Assembly (NCBI RefSeq): GCF_000208745.1
Contig: NC_030859.1
Span: 16,452,143 to 16,516,142, forward strand
Direction: 5' to 3'
Length of the DNA stretch: 64,000 nucleotides
Origin: Theobroma cacao
Taxonomy: Eukaryota > Streptophyta > Magnoliopsida > Malvales > Malvaceae
The notes under the pieces are model-generated. The model saw nothing but the letters and a program-made list of their open reading frames with translations, was not told where the DNA came from and made no database searches. The position numbers and the translations under genes are program-made. Shown piece by piece: positions 1 to 12,187 of this stretch (positions are counted from its first letter, which is position 1; the number at the start of each line of letters is the position of its first letter).

Positions 1-690
1 AGGTCGAGCCTAGAACAAGTCTAGGGATTTCATTTTTAAATCGAACCTATTGTGAGATAGGTCGAACTTAGATCAAGTCTGGGAATTTTAATCAAACCTA
101 TTATGAGATAGGTCGAGTCTAAATTTAGTTTAAGAATTTCAATTTTGTTTAAATCAAAACTGTTGTGAGATAGGTCGAGCCTAGATTTAAGTCTAGAAAT
201 TTTAATTTTGTTTAAATCGAACCTGTTGTGAGATAGGTCGAGCCTAGATTAAGTCTAGAAATTTCAATTGTTTAAATCGAACCTATTGTGAGATAGGTCG
301 AGCCTAAATTAAGTTTAGGAATTTTAATTTTGTTTAAATCGAACCTGTTGTGAGATAGGCCGAGCCTAGATTAAGTCTAGGAATTTCAATTTTAAATCAA
401 ATCTGTTGTGAGATAAGTTGAGCCTAGATTAAGTCTAGGAATTTTAATTTTGTTTAAATCAGACCTGTTGTGAGATAGGTCAAGCTTAGATTAAGTCTAG
501 GAATTTTAATCGAATTTGTTCTAATATGGGTCAAACTTAGATCAAGTCTAGAAATTTCAATCGAACTTATTTTGAGATAAGTCGAGCCTAGATAGAATTG
601 ATTAAATCAACAGGCTTCGAGATAAGTCAAATGCGGTGTCTATGTCTTTGCACTATTCTTGATTCTCAAGAATGTACAAAGAGGGGCAAC
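1..690 (+). repeat. Tandem array in the 3' internal part of a Gypsy element
   Basis: The stretch is built from about 11 or 12 diverged copies of a 50-63 base unit. Units start near 1, 59, 110, 172, 235, 295, 357, 416, 477, 526 and 579 with a motif like aggtcgagcctaga, followed by agtctaggaattt and a poor copy of aacctgttgtgagat. The array stops about 60 bases before a purine-rich tract (676-690, acaaagaggggcaac) that sits directly against an LTR start. A 3' tandem array before the polypurine tract is common in the plant Tat/Ogre lineage of Ty3/Gypsy; the lineage name is an inference. No reading frame in it looks coding. The element continues off the left edge of the window. Confidence 0.75.
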
Positions 691-3084
691 TGTAGACACC
701 TAAAAAAATAAATAAAAAATTAAAATATAATAAAATAAAATATAAAATAAAATAATTAAAAAAAGAGAATAACCAAAAAAAAAAAGAGAGGGAATGGCTG
801 AGCGTACCCCCAGCCATCCCTTCCCCAAACACCACGCATGATGGGGTTCTAGCCACCAACTCCTTGGTGCCAAAACCCCATTGCCGGGTTGTCCAAATTT
901 TTGGACAACCCAACTGTTAAAAAAAAACCTGCAAAACCAATTCGAAAGGGGGTGGAACAAAAAAAAAATCACATATCAAAAATCATAAATCTACCAGAAG
1001 CTACCTAGCCCAAGCAAAAAGAAATACAAAAAACAACGATCAAAAAACATAATAAAAAAACAGATATACAAAAAAATGAGAGAGGGCAGGGGGCGAGGGT
1101 TTGGATTCGGTTTGGTTTGAGTGAGAGAGATTGGGGAGCTTTGAGGGGAGGTTAGATCTTTGGAGTGCCGGCCACCGGCAGGGGAAAGGGTAAACTCGGT
1201 TAAGTCACCACCGACCGAGGCAGGGAGTGCCAGATCCGTCGATCGGAAGGGAATAAGGTTTCGAGGGAGAGAGGGAGGAACGTCTGGACCGCCAGTTAGA
1301 GAGAAGAAAAAGGGAGTAGTACGCCGGCGTCGGCAAGGAGAGGGAAGGTTTTTTAGAGAGAAGGCATAGAGTGGCCGGCTAGAGAGAGAAAATGAAATTT
1401 GAAAATGAGAAGAAAAGCCAAAAATGGGGTTTATATACCCAAGTTTAGGGTCTAAACGGCGCCGTTTCAGTGGAGTGAGGAATTAAAAGGATCAACGCCT
1501 AAACGATGTCGTTTGAGGGAATCCTCGGAGCCCCAAAACGGTGCGTTTAGGGGAAAGCCAGACGGACCAAGGAAGCAGGCTTAGGACTCCTCCGTGCAAC
1601 CCAGACAACTTGGGCCATCATTCTAGCCCAAGCAAGGTGAGGCCTTACCCGTTTATTGTGGATTTGGGCTTGTTATTTTGGGCTTATCCATTTTATTTAA
1701 TTATTTGCTTAGCTTTGATAAAAATTAAAAAGAAAACTATAGAATGTTTTTTAAAATATATAATAGATTTAGTTTACCTCCTTTTTTAAAAAAAATATAA
1801 AAAAAATAAAAATATTTATATAAATAATAACAATAACAATAATAAGTGAGTAAAAAATATTTATATTATAAATATATTTAGAGGCTTGCAAATAAAATAA
1901 TAATAATAATAATAATAATTCATGATACAAATATATATATATATATATATATTTTTAAAAAATAATAATAATAATAATAAAAAAACAAATAAATAATATA
2001 AATGGAACAATTATTTGAGTATTACCACCTAAAAGGGGCAAAGAGTTGTCTCTTTCGGGTGGATGTTTTTTAGGTGCGAAGTTCGAGACGAATTTTCACT
2101 GAAGTGTCGGGATAAATCTGAACTCTAAACTTCAAAACCCGTTAAGTCAAATAGTCGTTGTTAAAAAATAATATATGTAAGAAAATTTTGTTGCATTTGA
2201 ATTAATGTAATTAGTTAATGAGCTTAAATAAATATTACTAAATAAAGTTAATTTAATCGTTTAAAAATTAATTAATTATTTATTTGATAAGCTTTGTAAT
2301 CAAGTAAAAAATTAACCAACAACGTTAATTAAAGGATATGGATTTAAATTGAAAACCAAAAAAATAAAAAAATATATAAAAATAATAAATAATCCATAAA
2401 AAAATTATTATTAAACACATAATTGGGTAAATTATAAATCACCTAAATCAATAAACGTGTGCATGTAGATATCATCACTTTATCCTGTCATAGCATGCCA
2501 CATTTATCTTGCAAATGGTGCGGGAGTTCCGATGATGGGATTTCCCTGAGGAGCTTGTAGAGACGAGTTCTTCTGGGGATATCTCTAGGTGAGGAGAATT
2601 TCGAGACTTCACCAAAGCGTTGGGATGGTCTTCGAATAATTTTTCAATAAAAGATTACCGACCCCATCATTTTAAAATAAACAAGTCATGACATCATTTT
2701 ACGCTTGCATCATGTGCATACGTAAAACCAAAAAAGAACTCAGCCAGTCAATTTAATAAAAATTTAATTAATAAGTAGGGATTAAATTAAGAGTAGACTA
2801 TATTAAGATAACTTAAGATTAAATGGTACCGTTCGTGGAACGGGCGCCACGGAGGTGCTAACCCTTCTCCATGCGTAACCGCACTCCCGAACCCATCTCT
2901 AAAAACGTGGACCAATTCTCGTTCTTTCGACGGACCTAAAATTGATTTTGGACTTTGTCGATTAGAATCGGGTTAATAGGTGACCAATCACACCTAGATA
3001 AAAAAAGATTGGTGGCGACTCCTAAACCGACTTAATTTTCGCCTGCGTCTGGCAGTCGGGTCCCCGGACCCGCACGTTACGACA
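691..3084 (+). mobile_element. 3' LTR of a Tat/Ogre-like Gypsy retrotransposon (about 2.4 kb)
   Basis: It begins tgtagacacc immediately after the purine tract and ends around cgcacgttacgaca, giving TG...CA-type ends. Near the right end lie the GC-rich piece 2828-3084 and a ggtggcgactcc motif at about 3011, which I know from Tat-type LTR ends. The middle is AT-rich with simple repeats, including ATA-type runs near 1897-1920 and 1955-1980 and an (AT)n run near 1930-1952. Short frames inside it (such as 1160-1369 and 1541-1789) have no recognisable domain and I do not call them genes. The target duplication cannot be checked because the left end is outside the window. The right boundary may be off by a few bases. 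Confidence 0.65.
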
Positions 3085-3261
3085 CTCAGGTTTTGAGAGC
3101 TTTTTGGCATGATGTTTGGGGCATGAGATGTCTCTAAATTGGTGCCAAATCGTAGCAAACAATGGAGTATGGAGCTTCAAAGAATTTGGGACAGCATAAG
3201 TGATGCAAACCCAACAAAATTACACTAGCTTGTGTGATTTATTCTCTATATAATTAAGAGT

Positions 3262-3854
3262 TGTACTAATTTGGTTATAACCTAAATTTAGACTCCTAAT
3301 TGTAATGGAATATATCCTAAAGAGTCTAGGACTACCCCAAATAAGATTCTAAAATCAAATTGGCAAAGAAATAGGACTCTTGGCTATGAAGATCTAATTC
3401 TAGTTGGACTAGAATTGTAAAAATTGAGGACAACAAGGATTAAATTTTCTAATAAGATTAGAGAGCATAATTGGATTAGAATTCCTTTGAATATTAAATT
3501 TCTAATAGATTAGAACTCCTATTGAGAATAAGGGTCAAATTTAAATTCATAATCCTAAAAGGTTTAAGATTACAAAGTTTATACTTAATTTAATTCCTAG
3601 TAGGACTAGAACTTCTAAATTGGCACAAGACATTTAATTTAAGCTTGATATTTTTGTGTTGAAGTATTGCCTCATTCAGTAACTAAGTTGTTACTTGTAA
3701 TGTTGGTTTTATGTCTCATATCTTTCCGATTAAGTTACCACATACTAATGTATGTTTAAAAATTTGTACTATAATATACTTGTATATTAGAAGGTTTATG
3801 AATGAAGTATCAACATGGTCTATCCTCATTGTTCATTCTTTTAATTTTGTAACA
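3262..3854 (+). mobile_element. Possible old Copia LTR followed by a decayed primer-binding site
   Basis: The stretch starts tgtactaatttgg and ends ttttgtaaca. Straight after it comes ttatatcaaagcttatgagcc, which resembles the initiator-Met tRNA binding site (tggtatcaaagc) that follows Copia 5' LTRs. No target duplication was found, no second LTR is visible, and no gag or pol similarity follows. This is a weak call from the ends and the PBS-like word only. Confidence 0.3.
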
Positions 3855-5500
3855 TTATATCAAAGCTTATGAGCCTTTAAGGGACCGTGAGTTTCTGAAG
3901 AAAAAAAAAACTTTCAAACAATTGGTTGCATGGCTTTTCTTAGTTACCGATGGTATTATTTATTTTATATATTTTAATATCTTTAATTTTTGTTTGCCAA
4001 ATTAATAATTTTAGTTAAGATTGAAACTCACTATCTTTGTTTCTTTTATGATAATGAATACTAGATGATAATGATTCAAACCTTAAGACATTATTGTTGT
4101 CTAAATAAGATTCAAATGTTTTGCTGGAGGATGAGGATTGAGCAAGATATAAATGAATCTTGAAGTTTCTATTTATTTGGTTATGTACTTATGTTGATGG
4201 GATTGTAGTTTATGTTAATAATTGAAAGTTTATTTATGTTTAGTGTAATTTATTTTTTTATTTATATTTGTTGTAATTTATTTATTCTAACATGTTTTTA
4301 TTATTCAATCTATAAATCAAATTATGAAACAATTTATTGATAAGGAGTTTGTTAAGAAAATTTGTAAAAATAATTTTTTTTAAAAAAAAAGTGAGCTAGC
4401 TTAGCCCAACCCATGGACTGGCAAGGGATAGGCTGGGTTGGGATTTTGACAACCCGTTTAAAAAATGAGCTGACCCAACTCAACCCATATTTCTTCAACC
4501 ACAATGGGTTAGGTCGAGCCAGCCCATATTAACAGGTCTAATTTTAATTTTACTTCACATAGGGATACAGTGTTTTGATTAAAATAGATATCTTTATAAA
4601 ATGAGTCGAGAGACTCTTATAAATAATTGAAAACTCTATGTTAGTAATTTAACTCATTAAAATAAGTTAAGGAAGAGAGTTAAAATTTAAATATAATATG
4701 AAGGATATTGTAATTCTAAACTTGTTTGATTTGATTTTTATCCAATTATCTTGTTGCTTTGATTTTTCTTTTTAGTATAAATTTTAATTAATTAGTTTTA
4801 GTTAATTAATTTAGTTATTTGAATTTGATTATTTGGATAAAATTAAATTATTCTGATTTGAATATTTAGTAAAATTTTAAATCAATTTTTTGTAAAATCG
4901 ATATTTTGCTTACGTATATATTATATATTCGATATGTATAATTGCGCAGTAGAATTTTTACTGACAGTGTTACAGATGAAGAGTTTGATAGATGTGATCA
5001 TAATCTCAACTATATTCTTGAGAGTCAATAAGGAAGAAATAGTGATACAGAACTGGATTTTATATGCTTCTAGTAAAGTATTAGAGTTCGCAACAAAATA
5101 ATTACTGCATTGATAAAAAATAAAAATCATTGATTTATAAGTTATTTATGAATTATGTATTACTTATAAATTATTTGTGAAACTTTTTTTTTTATGATTT
5201 ATTATTGATTATAAATTTTATATTATATAAAAATACTTTTTATATTTTCAAATTTTTGTTTTAAATAAATAAAAAAATAGTTAATTTTTTTTTATGATAA
5301 ATAAAAAAATTCATGATTAATAAAAAATTATTTACTAAATACCCTTTATTATAATTATAATCAAAATTAAAGCTTATATAAATTATTTTACCAAACAATT
5401 TATCCACAAAAAAAGAGTTTATAAAAGTAAATTTACCATCTAGCTTTAACTTAATTTTAAAAATTATTATTTTTTAAAAAAGCTTCATAATAGCTTTTAA
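3855..5500. other. AT-rich intergenic DNA, no gene seen
   Basis: The sequence is very AT-rich with many homopolymer runs. A short piece at 4395-4535 has alternating words such as cccaaccc and gggttggg, a degenerate low-complexity pattern common in plant intergenic DNA. The minus-strand frame 4921-5130 has no domain or codon signature. Confidence 0.5.
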
Positions 5501-8500
5501 AATTTAAAAAAAAAAAAAACCGAACTGAACAAGTACTAAGTAAATACAGTCAATTTCGATTGACTTGATCTTGCAGTTATTAACAACCGCTCTCCAGGAG
5601 AAGGATCCAGAATTCCAATCTCTGCCTCCTTTTAATCCATCCATGGACCATGGCCATGGGCTCTTCTCTTTCCCTGGAAAAGTAGTTAAGATGCCCACAG
5701 CCACTAAGCTCATGCCATGTAGGAAGGATCATACCACATCATAACCATGTCAAGCAATCTTTTTTCACTTTCACCTATTCTGTACAAACCCTTTCTTTCT
5801 TCACTTTCAGTCAAGGCCAAAGTGCCAACATTTACTAAAGTGCAGCTGCAAGTTTGGTCATCCATATCTCTTTGTTTCGCCTTCTTTCAATAGGAGAACC
5901 TGCTTTTTACTCTCTACTCTATACCGAAAACCGCCCTCATCAGCATTACCCTGCACTTGACCTACTGCACCCTCACAAACACTAAATGGTAGTCAGTAAC
6001 AATCAAAACAATCAGCTTAGAGATTAGATTGATTAACCAAGACAATAACTAATCAAGAAATATGAAACAACAAAAGAATAAAGTATGACAGAAGATACAA
6101 ATGACATGCATGAATTGTGAAACCTATTCCTTGTACATTACATGTGCAACAAAGAAGAAATTCATTTACGATAAATCCTCCATTGCAAGCCATTTGCTAA
6201 GGATTTCTGTAGCTTCCTAACTTTTTGATGGAGGTACTTCATACAAACCTTACAAGACCAATTTGTATTTTTCTAGTCTAAACCAACTTAAAAAGTGAAC
6301 ATTAGTCATTAGTGCAACATTTTTGTACTGATAATGGAAGGTGTCAACACTTTAGTACATTTCTTGGAAACCAAGCTTTTGTTTCACAAGTGTTGGCACC
6401 TTTAAATGCAAAGGGCCAACACTTTCATCTACAACAGATGAAATTAAAAATTTTAAGCCACATCTCACAACATGGTAGAGTTAGAAACATGCCTCTACCA
6501 GTTTATGATAAATTCAGCACCACTGGCATTGAAGATAGAGGTGGATCTCCTAGCACTATCCTTTATCCTAACTGACGTATACATGTGCTACATGTTTCCT
6601 AAAAAGATAAAATGAGTACTGATTAGAATTCCACCATGATTACTAAAAAGTTTGAATAAATGCCCAAAGAGAGTCGAGGAAAAAGAACTTACAAGTTTGA
6701 ATTTGTGGTGTCCCTGTTTGGAGCACATATTTTGAACTGGAAACATATGAAATTCCAAGGACCATCTACACTTGGAGGTAATTGCTTTCATAAATCTGCA
6801 ACAAGTTTCAAAGAATACCTGCATTTTGGAGGATGAAGACCCTGAAGTTCCCTGCATTACATTAGGTTGATTAAGCCTTGATGAGCACAAAGTATACTCT
6901 ATAAAAAGTTTTCATTCCAAAAAAAAAATTGTGTTTTTAACAACTGCAGCCCATCTCTGTTCCTCCACTCATTTCCTCATCCAAAATAGTAACCAGCTAA
7001 TGATTTTTTTCTGAAGCCAAAATAAATACTCATTACAAAATCTTCATCATCATCTCAAGTTTTCAAATTCTGAAGAAGGTAAGGTGGATAAAATTTTGAA
7101 TAAAGAATACAATCAAACCCTTAATCTGCATCCAAAGACTTTTTCTGTACAAAAACACAGTAAAAGGAAATTTAAACTGAACATATGTTAGAGTTAACAT
7201 GTTAATAGGCCCCCCAATCAGCTCCTGCACTTTCACCCACACACACACACACACCGTGATAGGAAGCATAATTTTGAAAATAAAAAGAGAAATATGAGAG
7301 ATAACATTTACATTGTAGCAGGCCATCATAAAAGGTATCCAAATTTATAAACTTCTTCCATGACTTAGTCAAATCTTATCGTATTGAATCAATTAAGAAA
7401 ATTAGTAATTTATAACTCTCTTTCTTTTTTAGATTATTTGCTAAAACTTTTTCAAAGTTTTTATTCTGAACATTGTAAAATAAATATAATTAGATTTCTA
7501 ATTCTTCAAATACATAAATTAAAATCTTAAATTTCGAGCAACTATTACATTTTTTTTCTCAAAATATTAGTTTTATATATTACAAATTATTTATAATAGA
7601 AGTTTGTCACACAAATCCATGTATCACACGTATATTCCGCTTTGCTTGAAGAATGGGCTGTACAGTAGAAGTTAAATAGAAAGAGTCCTGATTTGATGAG
7701 AGATACAATTCCTAATGGAAATATGGTCAATTGCAATAATAATCTTTGCAAAAAAAAATCTAAGAAGATCAAAGAGTGAAAGAACAAGAAATCTAATCTA
7801 GAGAAGCTAGGCTTCACCAGCTAGCAATAGTGTATTGGCCATTAAGAAATAGGAAGTTCTCAAAAGAAATTGGGGATTCTGGGTGTGATTGCACTTAAAG
7901 ATGTCACCCATTGGGTTTACAGCCAATGTTTATTAGCCCCATACAGAAAACAGCAAAATGCTCCATCTTAAGGTAGGAGCACCACCACTTCATACCTTGC
8001 AGAAATTCAGTCAATGTTCATCCAAGGACATGCATTCCTTGTTGCTCATTAAAGATGAGGATGTTAAGGTAAGTCAACCACATAAAGTATTAAGAACACA
8101 ACACCAAAAAATAAAATCAAATGTACCTGATCAAGACATCTAAGAGATTACCAAAAACAAATATTGCCTTCCAAAAATATTTGTCTCCAACATCCTTATA
8201 GACATTGTAAACAGAATGAGATAGAGAACCAGAGAGGCCTCTTCTTATCATCTAAGAAGCCAAATAATTTTTCATCTAAATATATATGCCCAGATTCATG
8301 CAGGTTAAAACATGTGTGCTTGCATGAAAATTTAAGGGTTATTTGGTCCGCATATTGCATATGCAGTAATTTGATTCAGCAGAACTAACAGAAAGATGAG
8401 GGCCAAATATACCTTAAATTCTAGCCTGCCATAAATCAGGTTCATCCCACAAGACTTTCATATGATTTCTGAAGGTATGACCACTGGAAAGCACCACCAA

Positions 8501-8814
8501 TCATCCAAGGCAGATCTTTACTATTTAGCAAAGAGACCACCTTAAGAACTAGTTTTATGTTAAGAAGATTAAGTCATAGCAGCAATCCTACCTGAAACGA
8601 TCACTGAGAAGAAGCCAGAAATTCAGAACATTGTTTTGAAATTATAATAAGTATACCAAGCACAATGCCAAAGAAAAGTCTTACTCGATTTGGCTAAATC
8701 AAGCATACAAATACAAGGAACATGAAAAGAAGACAATCTTACAACTCAAGCAGCTGGAGGAATCTTCAGAAGCAGTGCTGCATCTCAGCTGAAAAGTTAT
8801 AGCATAGCTGTATA
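5501..8814. other. Non-coding stretch downstream of the PPR gene, no gene identified
   Basis: Many short frames occur on both strands, but none shows a known domain. Read on the minus strand, just downstream of the PPR stop codon, there are donor-like words (gagtt|gtaag near 8742 and gtttcag|gtagg near 8592), so part of this region may be a spliced 3' untranslated region. A (CA)n microsatellite lies at about 7235-7253. The frame 5504-5713 (minus) is somewhat less AT-rich than its surroundings, but I recognise nothing in it. Confidence 0.35.
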
Positions 8815-10800
8815 CTAATCAACATCAACATGGATATCATGTCTCAGCAGAAGTTGTTGAAGTTTCAAAGCTGCACTTTCTTCGGGATTTTTGACCCACT
8901 TTTTCTCAAATCCAAGGACGAACGCCTGATGAGTAACGTTATTTGGTAGGATGCCATTTCGAACCATCATTGTCACCAAGTTGCATGCCTCATCCATGTT
9001 TCCAGTTCTACAAAATCCATGAATGAGAGTGTTGTATAATACCAGGTCTGGATTCAACCCAACATCAAGCATCCTAAGAAACAGAGTGTTAGCTTCTTCC
9101 ATCCGGCGTACCCTGCAGTAGCCATTAAGTAAAGCACTGCAAGTCACGACATCAGGTTTCACATGGCGTTCACTCATGTAAAACCATATGAGAAATGCTT
9201 CCTCAAAGTCCCCTTTTTTGGAGAGCCCATCTATAATATTAGTGAATGTCACCATATCAGGAGAAATACCCCTTTGTACAAGCTCATCCAGAATAACTTT
9301 TGCCTCATTTGTAAATCCTCTTTCAATTAGGCTGTGAATAATAATGTTATAGGTCGTAACATCGGGAGAGATGCCAGCTGATCTCATCATATCTAGAAGC
9401 ATAAAGGCCTTATGCAAGTGGCCCTTCTTTCCGTAGCCATCTATTACAGTGTTGAATGTAACAATATCAGGTACCAACCCTGCCATTATCATCTTCTGAA
9501 ACAAACACTCTGCCATTTCCAAGTCCTCAGACTTGCAGCAAGCATCAATGAGCACTGTGTATGTAGTCACAGATGGCTTAATTCCACATTTTAGCATTTT
9601 CCCAAAATATTGAAAGGCTCTATTCATGTCCTGATCTTTACAATAGCCTCCAATTATAGTAGTATAACTAACACAATCTGGAAGCAAGCCCAACTCAAAC
9701 ATATCTTGAAAGATCAGAGAAGCTTCTACCATGTCACCATCTGCACACAACTTTGAGATAAAGCTATTGTATACAAAAATATTTGGCTTAAGATTAAAGA
9801 AATTTATAACATTAATTGCTTCTTTTGGTTTTCCTGCTTTACAGTGACCCTCAACAACAGAACTAACCAAAACTGAATCTGGAGAGATACCCAATCTAGT
9901 TATTTTGAACAGCAAAGAAGTTGCTTCTCCTAGACAAGACACCTTGCAGAGTGAGTCAATTATGATTGTATATGCAACAACGTCTGGTTTAATCCCATAG
10001 TTTTTCATTTCCATCAGAAATGTCCAGGCACTTAAAAGTTGGCCTTTACGGCAGTACTTGTCAATAAACAAACTAACAATCGCAACATTTAAACCACTTC
10101 CTTGCCTCAGCATTTGGTCCAGAAAGTCCCAAGCTAAGTCCAATTCATTTAACTCTAACAACGCCTTAAGTAATGAATTACAAACCCCAATTGACGGAAT
10201 CATGTTAAAACTCTTCATTTTACATGCTAATTCTAAAGCCAAACCAACCTCGTTTTCCTTAATATAACAATCAACAAGCATGCTACACACAGTTTCTAAA
10301 ACCATTCTATCACTATGTGTCTCATAAAAGAGTTTCAACAATAAATCCTCCGAAACATCTTTGCTACAGCTAATTCTCACAAGACGTAGAATAAAATCCA
10401 CTGCTCTATGATTCATGTTCCCGGAAACTAAGATATGTATCATTTTACATACTGACTTAACCGAGTGCAATGATCCAACGCAACGTTCAGACAACTTGAA
10501 GAAGTACAAAGCAAGCTCAGCATCCAAACTTTCCTCAAACAAATGAGTCAAAATCCCGATTACACTCGACTCATTGAAATCAATGGGGCATAAGTTGTCA
10601 GGGTTTATATTCCAACCGCGTTTCCAGAGTATTGATTTGATCAGACTCAGGGGATTGCATACCTGAGAGTGTTGGGTGATAACATGTTGGGATTCTAAAA
10701 GAGATGAAGAAACTGATACCGAATTCTTAGATGGGATATGCCAGAATGGGGTTTTTCTCCTGAATAAGAGCTTGTTGAAGACTGAAAACGAAGCTTTCAT
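8815..10800 (-). CDS. P-class pentatricopeptide repeat (PPR) protein, 661 aa
   Basis: P-class PPR proteins bind single-stranded RNA in mitochondria or chloroplasts and act in RNA stability, splicing, processing or translation. This one is a single uninterrupted exon. The first ~35 residues are rich in Arg/Lys/Ser with few acids, as in an organelle-targeting presequence. About 13 tandem PPR motifs run from residue ~169 to 620; those at 274-308, 341-375, 376-410, 411-445, 446-480, 481-515, 516-550, 551-585 and 586-620 are exactly 35 residues and mostly end in PD. The motif at 309-340 is only 32 residues. There is no E, DYW or SMR extension; the short tail (621-661) is unrelated. The start is the first Met of the frame and gives a sensible presequence. 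From memory it resembles the protein annotated At2g19280 in Arabidopsis, which is unverified. Mitochondrial versus plastid targeting cannot be decided by eye. Confidence 0.93.
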   Translation of the reverse strand: MKASFSVFNKLLFRRKTPFWHIPSKNSVSVSSSLLESQHVITQHSQVCNPLSLIKSILWKRGWNINPDNLCPIDFNESSVIGILTHLFEESLDAELALYFFKLSERCVGSLHSVKSVCKMIHILVSGNMNHRAVDFILRLVRISCSKDVSEDLLLKLFYETHSDRMVLETVCSMLVDCYIKENEVGLALELACKMKSFNMIPSIGVCNSLLKALLELNELDLAWDFLDQMLRQGSGLNVAIVSLFIDKYCRKGQLLSAWTFLMEMKNYGIKPDVVAYTIIIDSLCKVSCLGEATSLLFKITRLGISPDSVLVSSVVEGHCKAGKPKEAINVINFFNLKPNIFVYNSFISKLCADGDMVEASLIFQDMFELGLLPDCVSYTTIIGGYCKDQDMNRAFQYFGKMLKCGIKPSVTTYTVLIDACCKSEDLEMAECLFQKMIMAGLVPDIVTFNTVIDGYGKKGHLHKAFMLLDMMRSAGISPDVTTYNIIIHSLIERGFTNEAKVILDELVQRGISPDMVTFTNIIDGLSKKGDFEEAFLIWFYMSERHVKPDVVTCSALLNGYCRVRRMEEANTLFLRMLDVGLNPDLVLYNTLIHGFCRTGNMDEACNLVTMMVRNGILPNNVTHQAFVLGFEKKWVKNPEESAALKLQQLLLRHDIHVDVD

Positions 10801-11795
10801 TAAAAACTTGGTTTTGGTTCATCAGCAAGAAATAACCTAAAGAGACATACCTGAGGCCTGAAGGAGAGAGGCGAGCATAAGTTAAGGCAAAGACTAAGAC
10901 AGCAATAACTTAGGCCTGGGTATCTTCAAAAAACTATTGTTTTGCCTTTGATTCAAGCCCACAGGGGCATGGCTATGCGTTAAAAAGATAGAACAAAATA
11001 ACAAGGAATATCTTACTTACAATTTAGAGGAATAGAGCTTTCTCCTTGCGCTTACTTCAAATGATAGAAGTGAAATAAAATTTGGATAAAAATTTTCAAA
11101 TAGTTTGTGAAAAAACATGTAATACTAAAGGAGTTCCAATACTTTTTTGTTTTTGTTTTTTGTGATTAATATTATTAAAATATCCATATTTCAAATTTTT
11201 AATGATAAAAATTATAAAGGTATAACATTTTAAAAAATTATATGATATAAAATAATAAGGAAAATTCTGATTATTAACAATTAATCAATTGTTAGTATAT
11301 ATTTGATTAAAAAATATAAAAATTTAATTAAATATAATAAAAATAAAAATTTATTTTAATTTCTTTTAAATAATTCAAATGCCAATTATAAAACAACAAA
11401 TAGTTGTTTAAAAAAAAAAACGAACAATCAGTCATTCTTTTTTAGTGATGTAACTTCTTTTCTTATACTTGAAATTTAATAGTCAAAATGAAGTGACTAG
11501 TTCCAACCCATTCTTCCAACATCATTTAGACAGAATGAAACTTAATCATGGTAATTTATGTTTATTTAAGCAATTATCTAACTATGCATGGAAAGTCAAA
11601 ACCCAAAATAGTTATATGAACTAAAATAATAGCCCTTTGCCTCCTATAATCCTATTGACTATTAAGCATTCCATTACCACTGTACTTCTTAGAAAACCTA
11701 TTTTCAGGCACCTCTGATTTGTGAAATTGAATGGAATAAAATAGAATATGTATTTTGTGGGAATTTAATTTTTAGAATTTTGAATGCTATTAGCA
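10801..11795. other. Upstream region of the PPR gene, then AT-rich DNA
   Basis: The first ~130 bases presumably hold the promoter and 5' leader of the minus-strand PPR gene. A strong minus-strand donor-like word (cctcag|gtatgt, near 10849) could mark an intron in the leader, but no acceptor is certain. From about 11040 the sequence is AT-rich. Positions 11268-11390 resemble 37193-37305 (see findings). Confidence 0.4.
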
Positions 11796-12187
11796 AATGG
11801 TCAAAGTACCAAATAGTCTTTGTACTCATGTATTTTCGTTAATTCAGTCCGTACTCCAAATTTGGTTAATTTAGTCTCTCAATTTTAAAAATTAGAGCAA
11901 TTTAGTTGCCCTTATGCTGTTTAATTTTGTTGTTAAAGATGATGATGTTAGTGTTGATGTAACAAAATTTACAAACATGTCCATGAGTTGGGATCAAAAT
12001 GACTGCCACGTCACTATGACATGCTTTAATACTTATCTAGTAGATTGAGAAAACAAATTTCCCAAAAAAAAAAAAAACCTAGGCAACATCATAGGAACTA
12101 AATTTAAACAAAAGTATACAGTACATGAACTAAATTGAAAAAAATGTAGAGTATGAGGACTAAATGAATAGAATTGAACCAAAAAAA
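11796..12187. repeat. MULE-type MITE or decayed MULE terminal repeat
   Basis: The left side reads ggtcaaagtaccaaatagtc and continues with tttgtactcatg and aatttagtctctcaa. The right side carries the complementary style of words (gtacatgaactaaattg, gaggactaaatgaatag), so the two sides form a poor inverted repeat. The centre contains ctgccacgtcac. This combination is typical of Mutator-derived MITEs in plants. The right end lacks the outermost tactttgacc-type terminus and no 9-base duplication was found, so the borders are approximate. Confidence 0.4.

Noticed and set aside
1..600. Regular repeats that could suggest a CRISPR array
   Set aside because: Units are 50-63 bases, head-to-tail without unique spacers, and the flanks are those of a Gypsy element in plant DNA.
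5504..5713. Minus-strand frame of 69 codons with a plausible start
   Set aside because: No domain, no conserved motif, and it runs into a poly-T tail; not enough to call a gene.
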